The notes under the pieces were generated by a model that was not told the origin of the DNA, made no database searches, and saw only the letters and a program-made list of their open reading frames with translations. This document shows, piece by piece, positions 53,083-64,000 of a DNA stretch of 64,000 nucleotides; the first letter of the stretch is position 1; every line of letters begins with the position of its first letter. The DNA is from Sipunculus nudus (lineage: Eukaryota; Annelida; Sipuncula; Golfingiida; Sipunculidae). The stretch lies in contig CM049322.1 of the NCBI GenBank assembly GCA_026874595.1, forward strand, positions 7,673,900 to 7,737,899, read 5' to 3'. The translations under genes were made by a program, and so were the position numbers.

Positions 53083-54426
53083 GATTTTCATATATTTGTA
53101 TCTTGCCGGTATTTTGTTTACAGAGAGAAAGCGGACCCAAGGATTCAAGGCTGGCCAGGTAAATGTCCGCTTACTATTGTTGCATAACCGTTGTATAACA
53201 CACAAACATATTCACAAGCAAACTTAAAATATTCATTAAATATTTTCACTTAGTTTAGTTATTATTGATTTTCTTAGCTCAGCTGACCAAAGTGAGCACT
53301 CTTTGTCCGTCATCTGTTCTTCCATCTGCCCGAAAAAGGTACAAATCGTAACCATGTGATATATTACTTAACATTCCGGTAGGTCCTCTGTGACTTGTAC
53401 TCTGCAAGTTGCCCGCTTTCCTGTTCTTTAAGCACTTACAAAAATCAAACTTCTGTTAGCGTTTTGGGCTGCAGAACAAAACGTTTGCACTGAATCCAAA
53501 ATGTGCATCATCTGCGGACATATCATTGTTACCATGGTATCATTGTTACCATGGTATCATTGTTACCATGTAAAAAAGTGAAAATCGTCCCAGCCAGTTC
53601 TTCAGAACATTTGCAGACATAATTAAGAAATATTACTATTTTTGCATGTTGATGGATGAAATTCATACCTTAGGTAAACTCCTGAATGATGATTCAGTAA
53701 GCATATTGATCATGGAAAGCCCTTTCAATTGTGCAAGACTTGTGGCGCCACCTACATTTCATTTGTTTTGCGTATTTTAATAATACTTTCTTCAGACATA
53801 GAATTTGGGATGGACATGTCAACAATAATTGCTTTACATTAGATGCACATATTAAACGACCGTACTAAAACGTGCTATGTGGATTCAAATATTTTCGTCA
53901 TTTTTGACAATGCCTCATGGTCTACAAGTACGCTGTCACTTGACATAAACCAGACCAATTGTCAGCTTTATTAGTATACTTTCTAAAATAGTTTGCATGT
54001 AAGTTGAATGACCGCATGAACACAAGCATTGCTCCAACGGGTTACTGGACGACAGCCAACTTGCGTTCGATATATAATTGATTAATTTCCACAGAGACGG
54101 GATTTCAGTTTGGTTTGTGGGTTTACGTGTATTATTTTGTGTTAATTCATCACTTGTAGCCAAACTTTAAGATAACTATCTGTTTACCATGATATCTATG
54201 CAACAGGATAGGTAAAACTTTCATTATCACCATGTAAAACATGAAAAAAAAACTGCGTAACGATATCGGCACACCTATACTACGGACACATTTGCAAAGA
54301 ACAAATGTGCCGATTTATATCTAAAATTCTTTTTTTTTCAATGAGATAACTCAGTAATGTTTGTCTGGTATGTTTTGAAATTTGATAAGTTTCATGATAT
54401 ATATATATATACGTTTTATGCCAACG

Positions 54427-54478
<52 letters not shown>

Positions 54479-55960
54479 TGTGTAAGGAATCAAACGATTG
54501 TAATCATCGTGTTTACTAATCAGTTTCGTACCGTTGTACGCCACTCTTCAGAACGATATGAATGAAGGGGTTGTACATTGAACAACTGGTTGTTCGCTGG
54601 AGCGTGTTTGTGGTTATTACAATGTGGATTTGTACAACGTGCCTAATCTGGATTACTCTTTGTGCTAAGTTTACGTAACAGGAATTTGTTAGCGTGTCTG
54701 CAACTTGTTACAAGTTCATTGCGTTGGTTAAGCGTGGCCATTTTTTGTTTACATAAAAAATGAAATATTTCTCCCACAGGCATAGGTTGCATCTGTTAGT
54801 TTCTGGGGAATGTGCTTTGGCTTTTCTGAGTATTTTCCACTGTATTTCAAATTTGACGTTGTTCTCTTTTAGTTCCCAAATGTATTTGCTGAGTTCCGTA
54901 CTATTCCTTTTTTCCGGGTGTCTGAACGATGTTTTATGGTTGTTATATCTTGTTTTGAAGAAGTTTTCCGTGAGACCTATGTACGTTTCATCCGCCTTTC
55001 CGTTTTCTGTACTGACTGTGGCTTGGTAAATGACCAGAAACATTACCTGGTACAACCCACCCTTCAGCAAAAACGTCGCCACCAACATAGGACAATCCTT
55101 CTTGAAAATCATGGACGAAGAATTTCCTAAAAAAACACGTTCTCCACAAAATTTTCAACCGTAAAACAGTCAAAATAAGCTACAGTAGTATGCCCAACCT
55201 GAAACAACACATAGAAGGCCATAACAGATGTATCATCTCCAGGAATAGTACAGCGCCATCTACCGGATGCAATTGCAGGAATCCCCATGAATGCCCAACA
55301 CCCGGACAAAGCCTCACGAAATCTGTCATATACCAAGCCACAGTCAGTACAGAAAACCGAAAGGCGGATGAAACGTACATAGGTCTCACGGAAAACTCCT
55401 TCAAAACAAGATATAACAACCATAAAACATCGTTCAGACACCCGGAAAAAAGGAATAGTACGGAACTCAGCAAATACATTTGGGAACTAAAAGAGAACAA
55501 CGTCAAATTTGAAATACAGTGAAAAATACTCAGAAAAGCCAAAGCACATTCCCCAGGAACTAACTAACAGATGCAACTTATGCCTGTGGGAGAAATATTT
55601 CATTTTTTATGTAAACAAAAAATGGCCACGCTTAACCAACGCAATGAACTTGTAACAAGTTGCAGACACGCTAACAAATTCCTGTTACGTAAACTTAGCA
55701 CAAAGAGTAATCCAGATTAGGCACGTTGTACAAATCCACATTGTAATAGCCACAAACACGCTCCAGCGAACAACCAGTTGTTCAATGTACAACCCCTTCA
55801 TTCATATCGTTCTGAAGAGTGCCGTACAACGGTACGAAACTGATTAGTAAACACGATGATTACAATCGTTTGATTCCTTACACATGATATATATTGATAC
55901 GCTCTGGTTATACCATAGAGCACTTTGCCTTCAGTGCATTGCCAAAAGCCTAGAAAGAAC

Positions 55961-56038
<78 letters not shown>

Positions 56039-58387
56039 CGTTGGTATAAAACGTCTTTTACTTGGCGAGCGGGGTTCCGACTGTGGTGTAATTTCTCGTT
56101 GGAGCATTTACTTGGCTACATTTACATTGCGATCTGGGACCGATGACGCCAAGTCCCCCTAGATGGCGCTACTTCCTTAGGTCATACCATGGAGATAGAA
56201 TTATATGGAGAGTCTACTTCGAGTGCGAGGCCCGGCCGATGTTGCTTGCGATCGTCATAAGAAACATCGCACCTTGATGTAAACGCTCTTCGGTCCGTCA
56301 GTCGGTGCTTGCCTATTGCTCTAGTGTTATCCCTGATATATTACCTGGCAAGGAAGTTGTCATATCAGTCCCCTGCTGGATAAATATTCCTGCCACATTT
56401 GATAAACATGTAAGATATTAATTTTAGTTATCACTGTAACGTTGTTGGTAACTTGGTATTGAACTACATTTCAATGGTACAAACTTATACCGAAATTTAT
56501 TTCATTGTACAAGCATGCACACTCATATCTCAGCCCAGGACAGACCAGTCTTCAGGAACGGCTTGCTTTGTTCACTTGGAAGTTACACGCCAAGAAAATA
56601 CATCATAAACTTAACTTTACTTAATAACAAATTACAGTGTAACTGTGCGGTTAAGTCAGGTATTATAAAAAAAATCACAGTACTATCCATTATATTACAC
56701 TTTTGTTACCGTTTTTGTATACATGTACTACATATACACTATTACATATACACATATACACTCCAAAGCCACTCAGTATGGTAAACTGTATATAAGAATG
56801 CGGTACTGCGCATATGTGTTTTTAATTAGAGAATGCGCATCGACTCAATTTAAATTTCCGATTGCATAACATTTCATGACAATTCAGGCGAATCGTCCAG
56901 CAAACCAGTGCTTCCGCTGAGCTGCCAAGAGCAACATGGGACGCAGTAACTGTACTGACTATTACGAGGAGTCGTAATAAAGACGGACCGCGAGTTCAAC
57001 TGGCATCACCCTCCCCCCCCCCCCCCCGTAACAATAGGCAGAAGTAATAAACCTCGGGGTCTGTGAGGCCGGTCCATTTGATGCGTGACGTCGATCCCAG
57101 AGCTCTCTCCATCTAATTTAATCTCCATGAGCATACATATGACAACCAGGCCCCATGGTCATGTACTGTATGCGGATCAAATTCTCCACTGGGAATGCAA
57201 TTTTACCGTCCGTCACGTTAAGCATTCCGGATGGCAAGTGAATGATTGATAATAAAATAACTGGAGCGAAATCATGTTCTTTACCGCTACCGCATACCAT
57301 TTACGGCATCACGTAACGCATACCGCGCGGCAAATAAGCGCGGGTTAAGATCTTTCAAGGGGTAGCATGGAATCTAGTGCAAACATAGCGTCTCATTGCA
57401 GCCCAAGTCCACATTTTCTTCCTGAACAATATTTGCTCTTTTCTAAAATTTGTCATACATTTGGAGAGCGCAGTCAATCTTACCATAATGGATGTGGTAA
57501 ACCAGGAAGCACTCAAAGAGCGCAGACCTCCGCCCAATGCAGTTCCGATTCTCAATATTGTCATTACATTTAAAAGGTTTATTTTATGATATCATGTGGC
57601 ATATTGATGTATGTCAAATAATATTCAGTATAATGGCACATATAGTGAGATAATTCGATATAGTTTCTAGGGTTAGCGGTTACGATTTGTGCCCTGCTAA
57701 CGGACGGTCGGACAGACGAAGGACAAAGCGTCATTCTTATACCTCAATTGACTTTATGTCAGCGGTGCTAAAAAATTAAAGTACTAATATTACCGCATGA
57801 ACGGTATTTGAACACTCCAAGTGAAAGACAAACTGTTTGAACCATACGAAAATGAACTCCAAACACTCAGAAATTAAATGTAAAAATTTGAACTTAAAGC
57901 GTCAAAAAGACATAAACCATATCATAAAATGGTTTATAATTAAGGTCACGTGGTTACCAATAGAATTTTTATATCAGTGTCTGAAAAGTTGATTCCAATC
58001 TACCGAATTCTTTCACGGGCCGATTTGTATTAAGCGGCTGGATGATTCTAAGGCTACAAGTCACGCAGTTTATAGAAACCTCGGACCTTAGCGATCTCGG
58101 CCCACACAAAGTCTGACCTCTCTCTTTCGTCTCAGACCACAATGTCAGATTCCTTCGGACCTCGTTTGGACTAATAATAGCATTAACAAATATATTTTTC
58201 TGTCTGCAAACCGTGCTGATACTAATTGTTTGGGCAAAGAATTATTGCTTACTCCACACATATAACTCATAATTATCACATTCTCTTTGAACATTCTTCT
58301 TTGCGTATCTGAATTTACATTTAAACTGTAACTCGCTTTCAGTATTAGATTTGTGTAATCGTTAGTTTATAAGAGCATGTGAGTGTA

Positions 58388-58440
<53 letters not shown>

Positions 58441-60283
58441 AGAGAGAGAGAGAGAGATAAGTTACTAGAGAAAGAAAGAGGTAATAAGAACTTTTTTTTT
58501 AAATTAAATTGAGAAGGAAAAAGATTGGTAAAAATACGGGAAAAATAAGTAATATAGCAAAATGATAGAGAGAGAAGGCAGCCAAGAAGGAAAAAGCGAA
58601 GGAGGAATGCAAGCTGTCTCTCCCAACCACAACTTAGGAACCATCAAGACTGACTGACAATATTTACGGATTTGCTGACTGGCCATATTTACCGATTTAC
58701 TGACTGGCCGTAATTACGGATTTACTGACTGGCCTTATTTAAGGATTTACTGACTGGCCATATTTAAGGATTTACTGACTGGCCATATTTAAGGATTTAC
58801 TGACTGGCCATATTTACGGATTTACTGACTGGCCATATTTACGGATTTACTGACAGGCCATATTTACGGATTTACTGACTGGCCGTATTTACGGATTTAC
58901 TGACTGGCCGTGTTTACGGATTTACTGACTAGCCATATTTTCGGATTTACTGACTGGCCATATTTACGGATTTACTGACAGGCCTTATTTAAGGATTAAC
59001 TGAATGGCCGTATTTACGAATTTACTGACAGACCATATTTACGAATTCTCTGACTGGTCATATTTATGGATTTACTGACAGGCCATATTTACGGATTTAC
59101 TGACAGGCCGTATTTACAGATTTACTGACTGGTCGTATTAACGGATTTACTGACTGGCCTTATTTAAGGATTTACTGACAGGCCATATTTACGGATTAAC
59201 TGACAGGCAATATTTACGGATTTACTGACAGGCCATATTTACGGATTTACTGACCGGTCATATTTACGGATTTACTGACAGGCCATATTTACGGATTAAC
59301 TGACAGGCCGTATTTACGAATATACAGCTAGGCCATATTTACGGATAAACTGACAGGCCATATTTACGGATTAACTGACAGGCCGTATTTACGAATTTAC
59401 TGAAGGCCATATTTACGGATTTACTGACTGGTCATATTAATGGATTTACTGACTATCATGTTTATCGAATTACTGACTGCCATATTTAAGAATTTACTGA
59501 CTGGCCGAATTTACCGATTTACTGACCGATCGTATTTACTTATTTGCTGACTGGCCATGTTTACGGATTTACCGACTGGCCGTATTTACAGATTTACTGA
59601 CTGGTCGTATTGGCGGATTTACTGACTGGCCATCGGCCAGATGGTGATTCGGATCACCACCAAGATTTAATCAGTTGTTCCTTGAATCATTGCTTAGGTA
59701 ACCTGAACATTTTAGAATCCGTGCATTACTTATTTGACTAATGTTGCTTACAGATAAATAAACTAAATCGGCAAAAACATAGCCCTCCCTTGGCGGAAGT
59801 AATAATACAATTAAGGGGGGGGGCTAAATGACACTAGATTGAGTTAAACTTTTAGGGATAGGATCTTTATGACAGATTATTCCTTTCTGGTCCCTTTTAT
59901 GTCAAATGTTGCAAGGTTGACGAAACTGTTGACACCGTCATGTTATTTATATTGATTGGTTTGACACACGACCGTTTATCCTGGAAAAATATTTTGTCAC
60001 TCATGAAGTTTGGAAACATGGCGTCTCACTATAAATATAAAGTAACACAAATTTTAATATCCTTTCAGTTTTATTTTTACATTTCCTCCAGTTTATGTTA
60101 TTCAAGCAATCTCCTGCATTAAAAAGTGATCACACTAATACTTGAACGCCAAATTCACAGATATTGACAAACTTTATTCATGATTTCGTATTTCCTCTAT
60201 TTTATCTAAGGGTGTATCAGGTGATGCAGTGATGGAGGCTGGCCAACTGGAGTCGAGGGGTCCATTAGGAGCACCACCTGCAG
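51073..60283 (+). CDS. Host CARD-domain gene, five exons seen, 3' end outside the window
   Basis: Exons 51073-51174, 51904-52040, 52582-52723, 53124-53158 and 60211-60283, each with AG before and GT after. In the frame set by the CARD, the first exon reads TGA, AAA, then ATG at 51,087, so translation starts there. Junction phases are 1, 0, 1 and 0, and all join without a stop. The product so far is about 158 residues: 30 basic then polar residues (MFQSLRTKF), a CARD over about 32-120, a 35 bp micro-exon with ERKRTQGFK, and a Gly/Ala/Pro-rich linker. CARD signs are [35 protein letters not shown] and [17 protein letters not shown]. CARDs assemble adaptor complexes in innate immunity and apoptosis. 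The partner domain lies beyond the minisatellite, so the protein cannot be named. Confidence 0.8.
51904..52040 (+). CDS. CARD exon, first half
   Basis: Acceptor TTTTTACAG, donor CTCAAG|GTACGG. It enters with two bases that finish a Gly codon from the ATG exon and leaves in phase 0. It encodes about 45 residues covering the first three CARD helices. Confidence 0.8.
52582..52723 (+). CDS. CARD exon, second half
   Basis: Acceptor TATTTTCAG, donor GGTG|GTAAAT. It enters in phase 0 and encodes 47 residues covering the last CARD helices, including [11 protein letters not shown]. Confidence 0.8.
52920..53080. repeat. Two (TA)n microsatellites
   Basis: (TA)n at 52,920-52,954 and 53,043-53,080, within the intron before the micro-exon. 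Confidence 0.9.
53124..53158 (+). CDS. 35 bp micro-exon of the CARD gene
   Basis: Acceptor TTTACAG, donor GGCCAG|GTAAAT. Its length of 35 restores phase 0 after the phase 1 exit of the preceding exon. It encodes a basic linker. Confidence 0.6.
53159..54395. other. Intronic host DNA
   Basis: AGCTCAGCTGACCAAAGTGA at 53,278 and its surroundings look like an end of a dispersed repeat also hinted at near 36,270 and 57,650. A 19 bp triplication of ATTGTTACCATGGTATC occurs at 53,525-53,570. No exon recognised. Confidence 0.4.
54411..56054. mobile_element. Inverted pair of Penelope-like element 3' fragments
   Basis: A plus copy (about 55,045-55,880) and a minus copy (about 55,035 down to 54,476) diverge from a common centre. 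Both encode a GIY-YIG-type end: [53 protein letters not shown] and, in the minus copy, [13 protein letters not shown]. The plus copy also holds PPFSKN and [12 protein letters not shown], typical of the linker before the endonuclease, but is broken by a frameshift near 55,130 and by stops after 55,520. Each copy ends at (TA)n followed by GCGGCGTTGG, so the pair forms a palindrome. Penelope-like elements often occur as inverted partial copies. Both are defective. Confidence 0.75.
56055..58390. other. Intronic host DNA, no exon recognised
   Basis: Includes a C run at about 57,012-57,027 and moderately GC-rich stretches at 56,060-56,300 and 57,060-57,350 of unknown origin. Confidence 0.4.
58393..58460. 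repeat. (GA)n microsatellite
   Basis: A GA dinucleotide run with a few AAA interruptions. Confidence 0.9.
58655..59635 (+). repeat. 25 bp minisatellite, about 39 copies
   Basis: The unit CGGATTTACTGACTGGCCAT plus ATTTA recurs every 25 bp (for example 58,801 and 58,826), with drift to TGACAGGCC and AAGGATTTAC variants and growing decay towards 59,600. Confidence 0.92.
60211..60283 (+). CDS. Linker exon of the CARD gene
   Basis: Acceptor TATCTAAG, donor CTGCAG|GTAAAC. It enters in phase 0 and is open for 24 codons of Gly/Ala/Glu/Pro-rich sequence. It follows a 7 kb intron that holds the Penelope-like pair and the 25 bp minisatellite. Confidence 0.55.
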
Positions 60284-60494
60284 GTAAACGTCAACATACA
60301 CATCCTTTAACAACAGGTTACGCATGGAGCTGTTTTTAATTAATAGAGCTAATCAATTAAAAATACATTTATTTCATACCAGGCCTGAAAATTTATGCAG
60401 TACTTGTGAATAGAACCGTACAAAGTTGAATAAAAAAAAATAGCCAACATGGATGCCTCCGACAGGATCCGAGTGAAACCTTTCTGCACTCTTA

Positions 60495-63400
60495 ACCATT
60501 GTCAAGGTGTACTAACATGGTTCATTGTCAAGGTGTACTAACATGGTTCATTTTCAAGGTGCACTAACATGGTTCATTGTCAAAGTGCACTAACATGGTT
60601 CATTGTCAAGGTGTACTAACATGGTTCATTGTCAAGGTGCACTAACGTGGTTCATTGTCAAGGTGCACTAACGTGGTTCATTGTCAAGGTGCACTAACAT
60701 GGTTCATTGTCAAGTTGCACTAACATGGTTCATTGTCAAGGTGTACTAACATGGTTCATTGTCAAGGTGTACTAACATGGTTCATTGTCAAGGTGTTCTA
60801 ACATGGTTCATTGTCAAGGTGCACTAACGTGGTTCATTGTCAAGGTGTACTAACATGGTTCATTGTCAAGGTGTACTAACATGGTTCATTGTCAAGGTGT
60901 ACTAACATGGTTCATTGTCAAGGTGTTCTAACATGGTTCATTGTCAAGGTGTACTAACATGGTTCATTGTCAAGGTGTTCTAACATGGTTCATTGTCAAG
61001 GTGTACTAACATGGTTCATTGTCAAGGTGTTCTAACATGGTTCATTGTCAAGGTGTACTAACATGGTTCATTGTCAAGGTGTTCTAACGTGGTTCATTGT
61101 CAAGGTGTACTAACATGGTTCATTGTCAAGGTGTTCTAACATGGTTCATTGTCAAGGTGCACTAACGTGGTTCATTGTCAAGGTGCACTAACGTGGTTCA
61201 TTGTCAAGGTGTTCTAACATGGTTCATTGTCAAGGTGTACTAACATGGTTCATTGTCAAGGTGTACTAACATGGTTCATTGTCAAGGTGTTCTAACATGG
61301 TTCATTGTCAAGGTGTACTAACATGGTTCATTGTCAAGGTGTTCTAACATGGTTCATTGTCAAGGTGTTCTAACATGGTTCATTGTCAAGGTGTTCTAAC
61401 ATGGTTCATTGTCAAGGTGTACTAACATGGTTCATTGTCAAGGTGCACTAACATGGTTCATTGTCAAGGTGCACTAACGTGGTTCATTGTCAAGGTGAAC
61501 TAACGTGGTTCATTGTCAAGGTGTACTAACATGGTTCATTGTCAAGGTGTACTAACATGGTTCATTGTCAAGGTGTTCTAACATGGTTCATTGTCAAGGT
61601 GTACTAACATGGTTCATTGTCAAGGTGTACTAACATGGTTCATTTTCAAGGTGCACTAACATGGTTCATTGTCAAAGTGCACTAACATGGTTCATTGTCA
61701 AGGTGTACTAACATGGTTCATTGTCAAGGTGCACTAACGTGGTTCATTGTCAAGGTGCACTAACGTGGTTCATTGTCAAGGTGCACTAACATGGTTCATT
61801 GTCAAGTTGCACTAACATGGTTCATTGTCAAGGTGTACTAACATGGTTCATTGTCAAGGTGTACTAACATGGTTCATTGTCAAGGTGTTCTAACATGGTT
61901 CATTGTCAAGGTGCACTAACGTGGTTCATTGTCAAGGTGTACTAACATGGTTCATTGTCAAGGTGTACTAACATGGTTCATTGTCAAGGTGTACTAACAT
62001 GGTTCATTGTCAAGGTGTTCTAACATGGTTCATTGTCAAGGTGTACTAACATGGTTCATTGTCAAGGTGTTCTAACATGGTTCATTGTCAAGGTGTACTA
62101 ACATGGTTCATTGTCAAGGTGTTCTAACATGGTTCATTGTCAAGGTGTACTAACATGGTTCATTGTCAAGGTGTTCTAACGTGGTTCATTGTCAAGGTGT
62201 ACTAACATGGTTCATTGTCAAGGTGTTCTAACATGGTTCATTGTCAAGGTGCACTAACGTGGTTCATTGTCAAGGTGCACTAACGTGGTTCATTGTCAAG
62301 GTGTTCTAACATGGTTCATTGTCAAGGTGTACTAACATGGTTCATTGTCAAGGTGTACTAACATGGTTCATTGTCAAGGTGTTCTAACATGGTTCATTGT
62401 CAAGGTGTACTAACATGGTTCATTGTCAAGGTGTTCTAACATGGTTCATTGTCAAGGTGTTCTAACATGGTTCATTGTCAAGGTGTTCTAACATGGTTCA
62501 TTGTCAAGGTGTACTAACATGGTTCATTGTCAAGGTGCACTAACATGGTTCATTGTCAAGGTGCACTAACGTGGTTCATTGTCAAGGTGCACTAACGTTG
62601 TTCATTGTCAAGGTGTACTAACATGGTTCATTGTCAAGGTGTACTAACATGGTTCATTGTCAAGGTGTTCTAACATGGTTCATTGTCAAGGTGTACTAAC
62701 ATGGTTCATTGTCAAGGTGTTCTAACATGGTTCATTGTCAAGGTGTTCTAACATGGTTCATTGTCAAGGTGTTCTAACATGGTTCATTGTCAAGGTGTTC
62801 TAACATGGTTCATTGTCAAGGTGCACTAACATGGTTCATTGTCAAGGTGCACTAACGTGGTTCATTGTCAAGGTGCACTAACGTGGTTCATTGTCAAGGT
62901 GTACTAACATGGTTCATTGTCAAGGTGTACTAACATGGTTCATTGTCAAGGTGTTCTAACATGGTTCATTGTCAAGGTGTACTAACATGGTTCATTGTCA
63001 AGGTGTACTAACATGGTTAATTGTCAAGGTGTACTAACATGGTTCATTGTCAAGGTGTACTAACATGGTTCATTGTCAAGGTGTTCTAACGTGGTTCATT
63101 GTCAAGGTGTACTAACATGGTTCATTGTCAAGGTGTACTAACATGGTTCATTGTCAAGGTGCACTAACGTGGTTCATTGTCAAGGTGCACTAACGTGGTT
63201 CATTGTCAAGGTACAATAACATGGTTCATTGAAAAGGTGCACTAACATGGTTCAAGGTGTACTAACATGGTTCATTGTCAAGGTGCACTTACATGGTTCA
63301 TTGTCAAGGTGCACGAACATGGTTCATTGTCAAGGTGCACTAACATGGTTCAATGTCAAGGTGCACTAACATGGTTCATTGTCAAGGTGCACTATCATGG

Positions 63401-64000
63401 TTTATTGTCAAGGTGCCCTTGCATGTTTTATTGTCAAGGTGTGCTTACACGGATCATTGTAAAGGTGCACTAACATGGCTCATTGTCAAGGTGCACTAAC
63501 ATGGTTCATTGTCAAGATGCACTTACATGGTTTATTGTCAAGGTGCACTTACATGGTTCATTGTCAAGGTGCACGAACATGATTCATTGTCAAGGCGCAC
63601 TAACATGGTGCATTGTCAAGGTGCGCTTACATGATTCATTGTCAAGGTGCACTAACATAGTTCATTGTCAAGGTGCACTAACATGGTTCATTGTCAAGGT
63701 GCGCTTACATGATTCATTTTCAAGGAGCCCTAACCTGGTTCATTGTCAAGATGCACGAACATGGTTCATTGTCAAGGTGCACTAACATGGTTCAATGTAA
63801 AGGTGCACTAATATGGTTCATTGTCAAGGTGCCCTTGCATGGTTTATTGTCAAGGTGCACTAACATGGTTCATTGTCAAGGTGGACTAACATGGTTCATT
63901 GTCAAGGTGCACTGACATGGTTTATTGTCAAGGTGCACTAGCATTGTTCATTGTCAAGGTGCACTAACATGGTTCATTGTCAAGGTGCGCTTACATGATT
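60495..64000 (+). repeat. 26 bp minisatellite running off the window, with 1,092 bp higher-order period
   Basis: The unit is GGTTCATTGTCAAGGTGTAC plus TAACAT, 26 bp, over more than 130 copies. Rare variants repeat 1,092 bp (42 units) apart: TTTTCAAGG at 60,551 and 61,643, and CAAGTTGCAC at 60,711 and 61,803. After about 63,200 the units are more diverged. Frames across it are periodic artefacts, because 26 bp repeats every three units in any frame. Confidence 0.95.

Noticed and set aside
54760-55542. Frames rich in Leu/Phe/Ser over the Penelope-like fragments
   Set aside because: Antisense to the GIY-YIG-type coding frames; the hydrophobic look comes from the complement of Lys/Glu/Asn codons.
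25203-56146. Frames encoding long Tyr-Ile repeats
   Set aside because: Translations of (TA)n microsatellites.
60495-64000. Possible CRISPR-like array or repetitive protein
   Set aside because: Units are contiguous without spacers, the host is a eukaryote, and the open frames follow from the 26 bp period.
1-64000. tRNA or rRNA genes
   Set aside because: I saw no cloverleaf with A and B boxes and no rRNA-like stretch, though a covariance scan was not possible.

Overview
The window joins two very different kinds of DNA. Positions 1 to about 22,030 look like a piece of a large nuclear double-stranded DNA virus: tightly packed uninterrupted ORFs, mostly on the minus strand, with TATA boxes 25-60 bp before their starts, AATAAA signals at or near several stops, balanced base composition and no visible CpG loss. 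From about 23 kb to 64,000 the sequence is AT-rich animal DNA: (TA)n microsatellites, minisatellites, DNA-transposon and Penelope-like remnants, and a spliced gene with short exons encoding a CARD domain. The host is an invertebrate; a mollusc or other lophotrochozoan is my guess from repeat style only. The virus family cannot be fixed because no polymerase, terminase ATPase or capsid hallmark gene lies in the window; a malacoherpesvirus-like agent is one hypothesis.

Viral block. A 1,083-residue minus-strand protein with coiled coils and a Cys/His cluster (89-3340) is followed by three tandem ankyrin genes (3889-4683, 5076-6215, 6717-7853). Their spacing and wording of repeats follow the IkB plan, and the promoters of two carry kappaB-like sites, in one case as two kappaB/AP-1 pairs with matching spacing. 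Next come a divergent gene for a predicted myristoylated protein (8177-8644), two Cys/His-rich zinc-binding proteins (9241-10044, 10138-10689), a coiled-coil protein with internal repeats (10891-11838), and a divergent pair sharing leader and N-terminus (12073-12612 with a PPSY motif; 13225-13782). Copies of a ~130 bp repeat lie in opposite orientations on either side of the latter gene. A 3.2 kb imperfect palindrome (15078-18252) holds a central array of 106 bp GC-rich quasi-palindromic units and a TATA box in each arm pointing inward. The block ends with a small compact gene (19188-19463) and two paralogous secreted Ig-like/FN3 proteins (19892-20719, 21191-22027). Viral IkB mimics plus secreted receptor-like proteins suggest a module aimed at host innate signalling.

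Host part. A plus-strand gene is supported by phase-consistent splicing: initiator ATG at 51,087 and exons 51073-51174, 51904-52040, 52582-52723, 53124-53158 and 60211-60283, giving a short N-terminus, a CARD split over two exons and a linker running off the window. Upstream, candidate non-coding exons include 49276-49354, a tandemly duplicated 72 bp exon (43725-43796 and 45097-45168) and two paralogous promoter/first-exon cassettes (near 27,065-27,207 and 38,043-38,181). The rest is repeats: a 2.9 kb foldback element with an 8 bp flanking repeat, an inverted pair of Penelope-like fragments, and 35, 25 and 26 bp minisatellites, the last with a 1,092 bp higher-order period.

All calls are by reading; no alignments or searches were run. 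Repeat and exon edges are accurate to a few bases at best.
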